From assembly GCF_043290135.1 (NCBI RefSeq), contig NC_134707.1, forward strand, positions 141,671,319-141,735,318: a DNA stretch of 64,000 nt, written 5' to 3'. Shown here one piece after another: positions 28,972 through 44,100 of this stretch; the first letter of the stretch is position 1, and each line of letters opens with the position of its first letter. Origin of the DNA: Rhipicephalus microplus (taxonomy: Eukaryota; Arthropoda; Arachnida; Ixodida; Ixodidae). A program made the translations under genes and the position numbers. The notes beneath the pieces were generated by a model, which saw only the letters and a program-made list of their open reading frames with translations, did no database searches and had not been told where the DNA came from.

Positions 28972-31900
28972 GAGGCTTTCCATTTAGAAACTCCTCAGAT
29001 AGAAACTACGCAACTAGAAACTCCACGACTAGAGATTTCATAAGTAGAAACTCCACAGCTAAAATTTTCACAACTACAAACCCCACAACTAGAAACTCCA
29101 CAACTAGAAACTCTGCAAATAGAAAAAGTACAACAAGGAACTCGGAAACTAAAAACTCCAACGAGAAACTCTACAACTAGAAACTTCACAACTAGAAACA
29201 CCACAAATAGACACTCCACAACTAGAAACTCCACAACTAGAGACTCCACAACTAGGAACTTCAAAATTGACACTCCACAACTAGAAACTACACAGATTAA
29301 AATTTCACAACTAGAAACTCCACAACTGGAAACTCCGCAACTAGAAACTCTGCAACTAGAAACTTTACAGCTAGAAACTGCACAACTTGAGACTTCGCAA
29401 TTAGAAACTCGTCAATTGGAAACTCAACCACTAGAAACTCCACAGCTACAAACTCCACAACTAGAAACTCCACAACTTGAAACCCAACAAATAGATACTC
29501 CACAACTACAGACTCCACAACTTGAAACACCACAACTAGATACTCCACAATTACAAATTCCGCAACTAGAAACTCCACAACTAGATACTCCTCAACTAGA
29601 AACTCTTCACTAGAAACTTCACAACTAGAATCTCTGCAACTAGAAACTCCGCAACTAGAAACTCTGCAACTAGAAACTCCGCAACTAGAAACTCCACAGC
29701 TAGAAAGCCCACAAATATAAACTTCACAACTAGCAACTCAACAACTAGAGACTGTACAACTAGAGACTCCGCCACTAGAAACTCCACAGCTAGTAACTCT
29801 GCAACTACAAACTCTGCAACTAGAAACTCCGCAACTAGAAACTCCACAGCTAGAAACTCCACAACTTCAAACACCACAACTAGATACTCCACAACTACAA
29901 ATTCCACAACTAGAAACTCCACAACTAGAAACACCACATCTAGAAACTCCGCCACAACAAACTCTGCAACCAGAAACTCCACAACTAGAATTTCCACAGC
30001 TAGAGACTCAACAACTAGAGGCTCCTCAACTAAAAGCTCCACAACTAGAAACTCCATAACTAGAAACCCCGCAACTAGAAACTCAACAACTAGAAACTCC
30101 ACACCTATAAATTTCTCAACTTGAAACTCCACAACTAAAACTCCACAACTAGAAAGTCCACAACTAGAAACTCCGCAACTAGAAACTCCCCAACTAGAAA
30201 CTCCACAACTAGATTCTCCACAACTACAAATTCCACAACTAGAAACTCCACAACTAGAAACTCCACAACTAGAAACTCCGCAACTAGAAACTCCACAGCT
30301 AGAAAGTCCACAACTTGAGACTTCGCAACAAGAAACTTGGCAACTAGAATCTCCACAACTAGAAACTCTGCAACTAGAAACTCCACAACTACAAACTCCG
30401 CAACTAGAAACTCCACAGCTAGAAACTCCACAACTTGAGACTTCGCAACTAGAAACCCCACAACTAGAAACTCCACAACTTGAGACTCCACAACTAGAAA
30501 CTCCACCACTAGAAACTCCACAACTACGAACCTCACAACTAGAAACTCAACAACTAGAAACTCCGCAACTGGAAACTGTGCAACTAGAAACTCCGCAACT
30601 AGAAACTCCACAGCTAGAAACTCCACAACTATAAACTTCACCACTAGCAACTCAACACTAGAGACTGCACAACTAGAGACTCCGCAACTAGAAACTCCAC
30701 AGCTAGTAACTCCGCAACTATAAACTCCACAACTTGAAACTCCGCCACTAGAATCTCCACAACTAGAAAACTCCGCAACTAGAAACTCTGCCACTAGAAA
30801 CTCCGCAACTAGAAACTCCACAGCAAGAAACTCCACAACTTGAAACACCACAACTAGATACTCCACAACTACAAATTCCACAACTAGAAACTCCTAAACG
30901 AGAAACTCCGCCACTAGAAACTCCACAGCTAGAAACTCCACAACTTGAGACTTCGCAACAAGAAACTCGGCAACTAGAATCTCCACAACTAGAAACTCTG
31001 CAACTAGAAACTCCGCAACTACAAACTCCGCAACTAGAAACTCCACAGCTAGAAACTCCACAATTTGAGACTTCGCAAATAGAAACTCGTCAACTTGAAA
31101 CTCAACAACTAGAAACTCCACAGCGAGAAACTCCACAACTAGAAACTCCACAACTTGAGAGTTCACCATTAGAAACTCCACAACTAGAAACTCCTCAACT
31201 AGAGACTCCACAACTGGAAACTCCACCACTAGAAATTCCACAACTACAAACCTCACAACTAGAAACTCCACAACTAGAAACTCCGCAACTGGAAACTCCA
31301 CAGCCAGAAACTCTACAACTAGAAAAACCACATCTAGAAACTCCGCAACAACAAACTCTGCAACTAGAAACTCCACAACTACAATTTCCACAGCTAGAGA
31401 CTCAACAACTAGAGACCCCTCAACTAAAAGCTCCACAACTACACACTCCACAACTAGAAACTCCGCAACTAGAAACCCGACAACTAGAAACTCAACAACT
31501 ACAAACTCCACACCTCTAAATTCCTCAACTTGAAACTCCACAACTAAAACTCCACAACTAGAAACTCCACAACTAGAAACTCCACAACTAGAAACTCCGC
31601 AACTAGAAACTCCCCAACTAGAAACTCCACAACTAGAAACTCTGCAGCTAGAAACTCTGCAAATAGAAACTCCGAGACTAGAAACTCCACAACTAGAAAA
31701 CCCTCAACTATAAACTTCACAACTAGAAACTCAACAACTAGAGACTGCACAACTAGAGACTCCGCAACTTGAAACTCCGCAGCTAGAAACTCCGCAACTA
31801 AAAACTCCACAACTTAAAACTCTGCAACTCGAAACTCTGCAACTAGAAACTCTGCAAATAGAAACTCCGCAACTAGAAACTCCACAGCTAGAAACCCCTC

Positions 31901-32100
31901 AACTATAAACTTCACAACTAGAAACTCAACAACTAGAGACTGCACAACTAGAGACTCCGCAACTAGAAACTCCGCAGCTAGAAACTCCGCAACTAGAAAC
32001 TCCACAACTTGAAACTCTGCAACTCGAAACTCTGCAACTAGAAAATCCACAACTAGAAACTTCACAACTAGAAACTCTACAACTAGAGACTGCACAACTA
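28972..32100 (+). repeat. HOR unit B6, transitional (3,129 bp)
   Basis: Landmark at 28,972-29,304 is the most mutated copy: gaggctttccattta at the start, caaaattgacac for caaaattgagac, and acagattaaaatt at the end. The body keeps one B-type sub-block. The part from about 29,465 to 29,955 is shared, with rare variants, with units D1 and D2 more than 26 kb away and not with its B neighbours. Confidence 0.75.
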
Positions 32101-35100
32101 GAGACTTTGCATTTAGAAACTCCTCAGATAGAAACTACACAACTAGAAACTCCACGACTAGAGATTCCATAAGTAGAAACTCCACGGCTAAAATTTGCAC
32201 AACTACAAACCCCACAACTAGAAACTCCACAACTAGAAACTCTGCAAATAGAAAATCTACAACAAGGAACTCGAAAACTAAAAACTCCAACGAAATACTC
32301 TACAACTAGAAACTTCACAACTAGAAACTCCACAACTAGAGACTCCACAACTAGGAACTCCAAAAATGAGACTCCACAACTAGAAACTACACAGATTGAA
32401 ATTCCACAACTAGAAACTCCACAACTGGAAACTCCGCAACTAGAAACTCTGCAACTAGAAACTTTACAGCTAGAAACTCCACAACTTGAGACTTCGCAAT
32501 TAGAAACTCGTCAACTGGAAAATCAACCACTAGAAACTCCACAGCTAGAAACTCCACAACTAGAAACTCCACAACTTGAAACCCAACAATTAGATACTCC
32601 ACAACTACAGACTCCACAACTTGAAACACCACAACTAGATACTCCACAATCACAAATTCCGCAACTAGAAACTCCACAACTAGAAACTCCTCAACTAGAA
32701 ACTCCCCACTAGAAACTTCACAACTAGAATCTCTGCAACTAGAAACTCCGCAACTAGAAACACTGCAACTAGAAACTCCGCAACTAGAAACTCCACAGCT
32801 AGAAACCCCACAACTATATACTTCACAACTAGCAACTCAACAACTAGAGACTGCACAACTAGAGACTCCCCCACTAGAAACTCCACAGCTGGTAACTCCG
32901 CAACTAGAAACTCCACAACTTGAAACTCTGCCACTAGAAGCTCCACAACTAGAAAACTCCGCAACTACAAATTCCACAACTAGAAACTCCACAACTAGAA
33001 ACACCACATCTAGAAACTCCGCAACAACAAACTCTGCAACCAGAAACTCCACAACTAGAAACTCCGCAATTAGAAACTCCGCAACTAGAAACTCCACAGC
33101 TAGAAACTCCACAACTTGAGACTTCGCAACTAGAAACTCGGACACTTGATTCTCCACAACTAGAAACTCTGCAACTAGAAAGTCCCAAGCTACAAACTCC
33201 GCAACTAGAAGCTCCACAGCTAGAAACTCCACAACTTGAGACTTCGCAAATAGAAACTCGTCAACTAGAAACTCAACAACTAGAAACTCCCAACTAGACA
33301 CTCCGCAACTAGGAACTCTACAACTTCAAAATCCACAGCTAGAAACTCCACAATTGGAGACTTCGCGACTAGAAACTCAGCAACTAGAAACTCAACAACT
33401 AGAAACTCCACCACTAGAAACTCTACAACTAGGAACTCTACAACTTCAAAATCCACAACTAAAAACTCCTCAACCCTAAACTCCACAACTAGATACTCCA
33501 CAACTACAAACTCCACCACTAGAAACTCGACAACCTGAAACTCCACAACCAGAAATTCCGCAATAAAAAATCCACAACTAGAAACTCCACAAGTAGAAAC
33601 TCCACAACTAGAAACTCTGCATTTATAAACTCCACAACTAGACACTCAACAACTAGAAACTCGACACCTATAAATTCCACAACTTGAAACTCCACAACTA
33701 AAACTCCACAACTAGAAACTCCACAACTAGAAACTCCACAACTAGAAACTCTGCAACTAGAAACTCCGCAACTAGAAACTCTGCAACTAGAAACTCCACA
33801 ACTAGAAACTCCACAGCTAGAAACCCCACAACTATAAACTTCACAACTAGAAACTCAACAACTAGAAACTCCCCAACTAGAAACTCCACAGCTAGAATCT
33901 CTGCAACTAGAAACTCCGCAACTAGAAACTCTGCAACTAGAAACTCCGCAACTAGAAACTCCACAGCTACAAACCCCACAACTAGAAACTTCACAACTAG
34001 CAACTCAACAACTAGAGACTGCACAACTAGAGACTCCGCAACTAGAAACTCACCAGCTAGTAACTCCGCAACTAGAAACTCCACAACTTGAAACTCTGCC
34101 ACTAGAATCTCCACAACTAGAAAACTCCGCAACTAGAAACTCCACAACTAGAAACTCCGCAACTGGAAACTCCACAGCCAGAAATTATACAGCTAGAAAA
34201 ACCACATCTAGAAACTCCGCAACAACAAACTCTGCAACTAGAAACTCCACAACTAGAATTTCCACAGCTAGAGACTCAACAACTAGAGACTCTTCAACTC
34301 AAAGCTCCACAACTAGACACTCCACAACTAGAAATTCTGCAACTAGAAACCAGACAACTAGAAGCTCAACAACTACAAACTCCACACCTATAAATTCCTC
34401 AACTGGAAACGCTACAACTAAAACTCCACAACTAGAAACTCAACAACTAGAAACTACACAACTAGCAACTCTGCAGCTAAAAACTCCGCAACTAGAAACT
34501 CTGCAAATAGAAACTCCGCAACTAGAAACTCAACAGCTAGAAACCGCTCAACTATAAACTTCACAACTAGAAACTCAACAACTAGAGACTGCACAACTAG
34601 AGACTCCGCAACTAGAAACTCCGCAGCTAGAATCTCCGCAACTAGAAACTCCGCAACCAGAAACTCCACAACTTGGAACTCCGCAACTAGAAACTCTGCA
34701 ACTAGAAAATCCACAACTATAAACCCAAGTAGAAACTCCCCAACTGGAAACTCCGCAACTAGAAACTCCCCAACAAGAAACTCCACAACTAGAAACTCCA
34801 CAACTAGAAACTCCACAACTAGAGATTTCATAAGTAGAAACTCCACAGGTAGAATTTCCACAACTAGAAACCCCACAACTAGAAACTCCACAACTAGGAA
34901 ATCTGCAAATAGAAAATCTACAACTAGAAACTCGAAAACTAAAAACTCCAACTAGAAACTCTACAACTAGAAACTTCACAACTAGAAACTCCACAAATAG
35001 ACACTCCACAACAAGAAACTCCACAACTGAAAACTCCGCAACTAGAAACTCTGCAACTAGAAACTCTATAGCTAGAAACTCCACAACTTGAGACTTCGCA

Positions 35101-36047
35101 AATAGAAACTTGTCAACTGGAAACTCAACCACTAGAAACTCCACAGCTAGAAACTCCACAACTAGAAACTCCACAACTTGAAACCCGACAAATAGATACT
35201 CCACAACTACAGAGTCCACAACTTGAAACACCACAACTACATACTCCACAACTACAAATTCAGCATCTAGAAACTCCACAACTAGAAACTCCACAACTAG
35301 AATCTCTGCCACTAGAAACTCCGCAACTAGAAACTCCACATCTAGAAACCCCACAACTATAAACTTCACAACTAGCAACTCAACAACTAGAGACTGCACA
35401 ACTAGAGACTCCGCCACTAGAAACTCCACAGCTAGTAACTCCGCAACTAGAAACTCACCAACTTGAAACTCCGCCACTAGAAGCTCCACAACTAGAAAAC
35501 TCCGCAACTTGAAACTCTGCAACTAGAAACTCCGCAACTAGAAACTCCACAGCTAGAGACTCCACAACTTGAAACACCACAACTAGATTCTCCACAACTA
35601 CAAATTCCACAGCTAGATTCTCCACAACTAGAAACACCACATCTGGAAACTCCGCAACAACAAACTCTGCAACCACAAACTCCACAACTAGAATTTCCAC
35701 AGCTAGAGACTCAACAACTAGAGACTCCTCAACTAAAAGCTCCACAAATCGAAACTCCACAACTAGAAACTCCGCAACTTGAAACCCGACAACTAGAAAC
35801 TCAACAACTAGAAACTCCGCAACTAGAAACTCCACACCTTGAAACTCTGCAACTCGAAACTCTGCAACTAGAAAATCCACAACTATAAACTCAAGTAGAA
35901 ACTCCCCAACTGGAAACTCCGCAACTAGAAACTCCGCAACCAGAAAATCCCCAACTAGGAACTTCACAACTTGAAACTCCCCAACAAGAAACTCCACAAC
36001 TAGAAACTCCACAACTAGAAACTCCACAAATAGAGACTGCACAACTA
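32101..36047 (+). repeat. HOR unit C1, first half
   Basis: Opens with the C form of the landmark (32,101-32,403), which is 30 bp, two monomers, shorter than the B form. The copy here has caaaaatgag for caaaattgag. A 30-bp deletion near 32,970 relative to the other C copies lies between two actacaaa words. The rest matches C2 at an offset of 9,061 bp and C3 at about 15,740-15,755 bp. Confidence 0.82.
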
Positions 36048-38905
36048 GAAACTTTGCATTTAGAAACTCCTCAGATAGAAACTACACAACTAGAAACTCC
36101 ATGACTAGAGATTCCATAAGTAGAAACTCCACAGCTAGAATTTCCACAACTAGAAACCCCACAACTAGGAACTCTGCAAATAGAAAATCTACAACTAGAA
36201 ACTCGAAAACAAAAAACTCAACTATAAACTCCGCAACTAGAAACTGCACAACTAGAAACTCCACAAATAGACACTCCACAACTAGAAACTCCAAAACTAG
36301 AGACTCCACAACTAGGAACTCCAAAATTGAGACTCCACAACTAGGAACTACACAGATTGAAATTCCACAACTGGAAACTCAACAACTGGAAACTTCGCAA
36401 CTAGAAACTCTGCAACTAGAAACTTTACAGCTAGAAACTCCACAACTTGAGACTTCGCAAATTGAAACTCGTCAACTGGAAACTCAACCACTAGAAACCC
36501 CACAGCTAGAAACTCCACAACTTGAGACTTCGCAACAAGAAACTCGGCAACTAGAATCTCCGCAACTAGAAACTCTGCAACTAGAAACTCCGCAACTACA
36601 AACTCCGCAACTAGAAACTCCACAGCTAGAAACTCCACAACTTGAGACTTCGCAAATAGAAACTCGTCAACTAGAAACTCAACAACTAGAAACTCCACAG
36701 CTAGAAACTCCACAACTAAAAAATCCACAACTAGAAACTCCACAACTAGACACTCCACAACTGGAAACTCCACAACTAGAAACTCCACAACTAGAAACAC
36801 CACATCTAGAAACTCCGCAACAACAAACTCTGCAACCAGAATCTCCACAACTAAAATTTCCACAGCTAGAGACTCAACAACTAGAGACTCCTCAACTAAA
36901 AGCTCCACAACTAGAAACTTCACAACTAGAAACTCCACAACTAGAGACTCCACAAGTAGGAACTCCACAAATTGAGACTCCACAACTAGAAACTACACAG
37001 ATTGAAACTCCACAACTAGAAACTCCACAACTAGAAAACTCCGCAACTACAAACTCTGCAACTACATACTCCGCAACTAGAAACTCCACAGCTAGAAACG
37101 CCGCAACTAGATAATCCACAACTACAAATTCCACAACTAGAAACTCCACAACTGGAAACTCCGCAACTAGAAACTCCGCAGCTAGAAACTTTACAGCTAG
37201 AAACTCCACAACTTGAGACTTCGCGAATAGAAACTCGTCAACTGGAAACTCAACCACTAGAAACTCCACAGCTAGAAACTCCACAACTAGACACTCAACA
37301 ACTAGAAACTCCACACCTATAAATTCCACAACTTGAAACTCCACAACTAAAACTCCACAACTAGAAACTCCACAACTAGAAAGTCTGCCACTCGAAACTC
37401 TTCAACTAGAAACTCCACAACTAGAAACTCTGCAACTAGAAACTCCGCAACTAGAAACTCTGCAACTAGTCACTCAACAACTAAAGACTGCACAACTAGA
37501 GACTCCGCAACTAGAAACTCGACAGCTAGTAACTCCGCAACTAGAAACTCCACAACTTGAAACTCCGCCACTAGAATCTCCACAACTAGAAAACTTCGCA
37601 ACTAGAAACTCTGCCACTAGAAACTCCACAGCTAGAAACTCCAAAACTTCAGACTTCGCAACAAGAAACTCGGCAACTAGAATCTTCACAACTAGAAACT
37701 CTGCAACTAGAAACTCCGCAACTACAAACTCCGCAACTAGAAACTCCACAGCTAGAAACTCCACAACTTCAGACTTCGCAAATAGAAACTCGTCAGCTAG
37801 AAACTCCACAACTTGAAACACCACAACTAGATACTCCACAACTACAAATTCCACAACTAGAAACTCTGCAACTAGAAACTCCACAGCTAGAAACTCCAAA
37901 ACTCCAGACTTCGCAACAAGAAACTCGGCAACTAGAATCTTCACAACTAGAAACTCTGCAACTAGAAACTCCACAACTTCAGACTTCGCAAATAGAAACT
38001 CGTCAACTAGAAACTCAGAAACTAGAAACTCCACAGCTAGAAACTCCACAGCTAGAAACTCCACAACTAGAAACTCCAAACCTTGAGAGTTCGCATCTAG
38101 AAACTCCACAACTAGAAACTCCACAACTAGAGACTCCACAACTAGAAACTCCACCACTAGAAACTCCACAACTACGAACCTCACAACTAGAAACACCACA
38201 TCTAGAAACTCCGCAACAACAAACTCTGCAACTAGAAACTCCACAACTAGAATTTCCACAGCTAGAGACTCAACAACTAGAGACTCCTCAACTAAAAGCT
38301 CCACAACTAGACACTCCACAACTAGAAACTCCGCAACTAGAAACCCGACAACTAGAAACTCAACAACTACAACCTTCAAACCTATAAATTCCTCAACTTG
38401 AAACTCCACAACTAAAACTCCACAACTAAAAACTCCACAACTAGAAACTCCACAACTGGAAACTCCGCAACTAGAAACTTCCAAACTAGAAACTCTACAA
38501 CTAGAAACTCTGCAGCTAGAAACTCCGCAACTAGAAACTCTGCAAATAGAAACTCCGCAACTAGAAGCTCCACAGCTAGAAACCCCTCAACTATAAACTT
38601 CACAACTAGAAACTCAACAACTAGAGACTGCACAACTAGAGACTCCGCAACTAGAAACTCCGCAGCTAGAAACTCCGCAACTAGAAACTCCACAACTTGA
38701 AACTCTGCAACTCGAAACTCTGCAACTAGAAAATCCACAACTATAAACTCAAGTAGAAACTTCCCAACTGGAAACTCCGCAACTAAAAACTCCGCAACTA
38801 GAAAATCCACAACTAGAAACTTTACAACTAGAAACTCCCCAACAAAAAACTCCACAACTAGAAACTTCACAACTAGAAACTCCACAACTAGAGACTGCAC
38901 AACTA
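36048..38905 (+). repeat. HOR unit C1, second half
   Basis: Opens with the second C form of the landmark (36,048-36,364), marked by gaaactttgcattta, ctccatgactag and cgaaaacaaaaaactcaac. Together with the first half it makes a super-unit of 6,805 bp. It retains about 1.1 kb (roughly 36,540-37,665) that unit C2 has lost. Confidence 0.82.
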
Positions 38906-41131
38906 GAGACTTTGCATTTAGAAACTCCTCAGATAGAAACTACACAACTAGAAACTCCACGACTAGAGATTCCATAAGTAGAAACTCCACAGCTAAAATT
39001 TGCACAACTACAAACCCCACAACTAGAAACTCCACAACTAGAAACTCTGCAAATAGAAAATCTACAACAAGGAACTCGAAAACTAAAAACTCCAACGAGA
39101 TACTCTAAAACTAGAAACTTCACAACTAGAAACTCCACAACTAGAGACTCCACAACTAGGAACTCCAAAATTGAGACTCCACAACTAGAAACTACACAGA
39201 TTGAAATTCCACAACTAGAAACTCCACAACTGGAAACTCCGCAACTAGAAACTCTGCAACTAGAAACTTTACAGCTAGAAACTCCACAACTTGAGACTTC
39301 GCAATTAGAAACTCGTCAACTGGAAAATCAACCACTAGAAACTCCACAGCTAGAAACTCCACAACTAGAAACTCCACAACTTGAAACCCAACAATTAGAT
39401 ACTCCACAACTACAGACTCCACAACTTGAAACACCACAACTAGATACTCCACAATCACAAATTCCGCAACTAGAAACTCCACAACTAGAAACTCCTCAAC
39501 TAGAAACTCCCCACTAGAAACTTCACAACTAGAATCTCTGCAACTAGAAACTCCGCAACTAGAAACACTGCAACTAGAAACTCCGCAACTAGAAACTCCA
39601 CAGCTAGAAACCCCACAACTATATACTTCACAACTAGCAACTCAACAACTAGAGACTGCACAACTAGAGACTCCCCCACTAGAAACTCCACAGCTGGTAA
39701 CTCCGCAACTAGAAACTCCACAACTTGAAACTCTGCCACTAGAAGCTCCACAACTAGAAAACTCCGCAACTACAAACACCACAACTAGATACTCCACAAC
39801 TACAAATTCCACAACTAGAAACTCCACAACTAGAAACACCACATCTAGAAACTCCGCAACAACAAACTCTGCAACCAGAAACTCCACAACTAGAAACTCC
39901 GCAACTAGAAACTCCGCAACTAGAAACTCCACAGCTAGAAACTCCACAACTTGAGACTTCGCAACTAGAAACTCGGACACTTGATTCTCCACAACTAGAA
40001 ACTCTGCAACTAGAAAGTCCCAAGCTACAAACTCCGCAACTAGAAGCTCCACAGCTAGAAACTCCACAACTTGAGACTTCGCAAATAGAAACTCGTCAAC
40101 TAGAAACTCAACAACTAGAAACTCCCAACTAGACACTCCGCAACTAGGAACTCTACAACTTCAAAATCCACAGCTAGAAACTCCACAATTGGAGACTTCG
40201 CGACTAGAAACTCAGCAACTAGAAACTCAACAACTAGAAACTCCACCACTAGAAACTCTACAACTAGGAACTCTACAACTTCAATATCCACAACTAAAAA
40301 CTCCTCAACCCTAAACTCCACAACTAGATACTCCACAACTACAAACTCCACCACTAGAAACTCGACAACCTGAAACTCCACAACCAGAAATTCCGCAATA
40401 AAAAATCCACAACTAGAAACTCCACAAGTAGAAACTCCACAACTAGAAACTCTGCATTTATAAACTCCACAACTAGACACTCAACAACTAGAAACTCGAC
40501 ACCTATAAATTCCACAACTTGAAACTCCACAACTAAAACTCCACAACTAGAAACTCCACAACTAGAAACTCCACAACTAGAAACTCTGCAACTAGAAACT
40601 CCGCAACTAGAAACTCTGCAACTAGAAACTCCACAACTAGAAACTCCACAGCTAGAAACCCCACAACTATAAACTTCACAACTAGAAACTCAACAACTAG
40701 AAACTCCCCAACTAGAAACTCCACAGCTAGAATCTCTGCAACTAGAAACTCCGCAACTAGAAACTCTGCAACTAGAAACTCCGCAACTAGAAACTCCACA
40801 GCTACAAACCCCACAACTAGAAACTTCACAACTAGCAACTCAACAACTAGAGACTGCACAACTAGAGACTCCGCAACTAGAAACTCACCAGCTAGTAACT
40901 CCGCAACTAGAAACTCCACAACTTGAAACTCTGCAACTCGAAACTCTGCAACTAGAAAATCCACAACTATAAACTCAAGTAGAAACTTCCCAACTGGAAA
41001 CTCCGCAACTAAAAACTCCGCAACTAGAAAATCCACAACTAGAAACTTTACAACTAGAAACTCCCCAACAAAAAACTCCACAACTAGAAACTTCACAACT
41101 AGAAACTCCACAACTAGAGACTGCACAACTA
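38906..41131 (+). repeat. Extra C-type tandem unit, first copy (2,226 bp)
   Basis: Landmark at 38,906-39,208. The stretch from about 38,690 to 40,921 is repeated directly at an offset of 2,226 bp with very few changes; I saw three: gtagaaac against gtaaaaac near 41,209, cttcgcaac against cttcacaac near 42,187, and cttcaatatcc near 40,283 against cttcaaaatcc. After the duplicated part the two copies continue differently, the second into the normal C2 unit. Confidence 0.88.
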
Positions 41132-44100
41132 GAGACTTTGCATTTAGAAACTCCTCAGATAGAAACTACACAACTAGAAACTCCACGACTAGAGATTCCA
41201 TAAGTAAAAACTCCACAGCTAAAATTTGCACAACTACAAACCCCACAACTAGAAACTCCACAACTAGAAACTCTGCAAATAGAAAATCTACAACAAGGAA
41301 CTCGAAAACTAAAAACTCCAACGAGATACTCTAAAACTAGAAACTTCACAACTAGAAACTCCACAACTAGAGACTCCACAACTAGGAACTCCAAAATTGA
41401 GACTCCACAACTAGAAACTACACAGATTGAAATTCCACAACTAGAAACTCCACAACTGGAAACTCCGCAACTAGAAACTCTGCAACTAGAAACTTTACAG
41501 CTAGAAACTCCACAACTTGAGACTTCGCAATTAGAAACTCGTCAACTGGAAAATCAACCACTAGAAACTCCACAGCTAGAAACTCCACAACTAGAAACTC
41601 CACAACTTGAAACCCAACAATTAGATACTCCACAACTACAGACTCCACAACTTGAAACACCACAACTAGATACTCCACAATCACAAATTCCGCAACTAGA
41701 AACTCCACAACTAGAAACTCCTCAACTAGAAACTCCCCACTAGAAACTTCACAACTAGAATCTCTGCAACTAGAAACTCCGCAACTAGAAACACTGCAAC
41801 TAGAAACTCCGCAACTAGAAACTCCACAGCTAGAAACCCCACAACTATATACTTCACAACTAGCAACTCAACAACTAGAGACTGCACAACTAGAGACTCC
41901 CCCACTAGAAACTCCACAGCTGGTAACTCCGCAACTAGAAACTCCACAACTTGAAACTCTGCCACTAGAAGCTCCACAACTAGAAAACTCCGCAACTACA
42001 AACACCACAACTAGATACTCCACAACTACAAATTCCACAACTAGAAACTCCACAACTAGAAACACCACATCTAGAAACTCCGCAACAACAAACTCTGCAA
42101 CCAGAAACTCCACAACTAGAAACTCCGCAACTAGAAACTCCGCAACTAGAAACTCCACAGCTAGAAACTCCACAACTTGAGACTTCACAACTAGAAACTC
42201 GGACACTTGATTCTCCACAACTAGAAACTCTGCAACTAGAAAGTCCCAAGCTACAAACTCCGCAACTAGAAGCTCCACAGCTAGAAACTCCACAACTTGA
42301 GACTTCGCAAATAGAAACTCGTCAACTAGAAACTCAACAACTAGAAACTCCCAACTAGACACTCCGCAACTAGGAACTCTACAACTTCAAAATCCACAGC
42401 TAGAAACTCCACAATTGGAGACTTCGCGACTAGAAACTCAGCAACTAGAAACTCAACAACTAGAAACTCCACCACTAGAAACTCTACAACTAGGAACTCT
42501 ACAACTTCAAAATCCACAACTAAAAACTCCTCAACCCTAAACTCCACAACTAGATACTCCACAACTACAAACTCCACCACTAGAAACTCGACAACCTGAA
42601 ACTCCACAACCAGAAATTCCGCAATAAAAAATCCACAACTAGAAACTCCACAAGTAGAAACTCCACAACTAGAAACTCTGCATTTATAAACTCCACAACT
42701 AGACACTCAACAACTAGAAACTCGACACCTATAAATTCCACAACTTGAAACTCCACAACTAAAACTCCACAACTAGAAACTCCACAACTAGAAACTCCAC
42801 AACTAGAAACTCTGCAACTAGAAACTCCGCAACTAGAAACTCTGCAACTAGAAACTCCACAACTAGAAACTCCACAGCTAGAAACCCCACAACTATAAAC
42901 TTCACAACTAGAAACTCAACAACTAGAAACTCCCCAACTAGAAACTCCACAGCTAGAATCTCTGCAACTAGAAACTCCGCAACTAGAAACTCTGCAACTA
43001 GAAACTCCGCAACTAGAAACTCCACAGCTACAAACCCCACAACTAGAAACTTCACAACTAGCAACTCAACAACTAGAGACTGCACAACTAGAGACTCCGC
43101 AACTAGAAACTCACCAGCTAGTAACTCCGCAACTAGAAACTCCACAACTTGAAACTCTGCCACTAGAATCTCCACAACTAGAAAACTCCGCAACTAGAAA
43201 CTCCACAACTAGAAACTCCGCAACTGGAAACTCCACAGCCAGAAACTATACAGCTAGAAAAACCACATCTAGAAACTCCGCAACAACAAACTCTGCAACT
43301 AGAAACTCCACAACTAGAATTTCCACAGCTAGAGACTCAACAACTAGAGACTCTTCAACTCAAAGCTCCACAACTAGACACTCCACAACTAGAAATTCTG
43401 CAACTAGAAACCAGACAACTAGAAGCTCAACAACTACAAACTCCACACCTATAAATTCCTCAACTGGAAACGCCACAACTAAAACTCCACAACTAGAAAC
43501 TCAACAACTAGAAACTACACAACTAGCAACTCTGCAGCTAAAAACTCCGCAACTAGAAACTCTGCAAATAGAAACTCCGCAACTAGAAACTCAACAGCTA
43601 GAAACCGCTCAACTATAAACTTCACAACTAGAAACTCAACAACTAGAGACTGCACAACTAGAGACTCCGCAACTAGAAACTCCGCAGCTAGAATCTCCGC
43701 AACTAGAAACTCCGCAACCAGAAACTCCACAACTTGGAACTCCGCAACTAGAAACTCTGCAACTAGAAAATCCACAACTATAAACCCAAGTAGAAACTCC
43801 CCAACTGGAAACTCCGCAACTAGAAACTCCCCAACAAGAAACTCCACAACTAGAAACTCCACAACTAGAAACTCCACAACTAGAGATTTCATAAGTAGAA
43901 ACTCCACAGGTAGAATTTCCACAACTAGAAACCCCACAACTAGAAACTCCACAACTAGGAAATCTGCAAATAGAAAATCTACAACTAGAAACTCGAAAAC
44001 TAAAAACTCCAACTAGAAACTCTACAACTAGAAACTTCACAACTAGAAACTCCACAAATAGACACTCCACAACAAGAAACTCCACAACTGAAAACTCCGC

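Noticed and set aside
34575..35522. Long - strand open frames of VEFLV and CGVSS type (also 37,474-38,484 and 58,236-59,222)
   Set aside because: They switch between the two peptide types at old 13- to 16-bp monomers, overlap each other out of frame, and show no domain, signal peptide or conserved end. The hydrophobic or Cys-rich look comes from translating the satellite.
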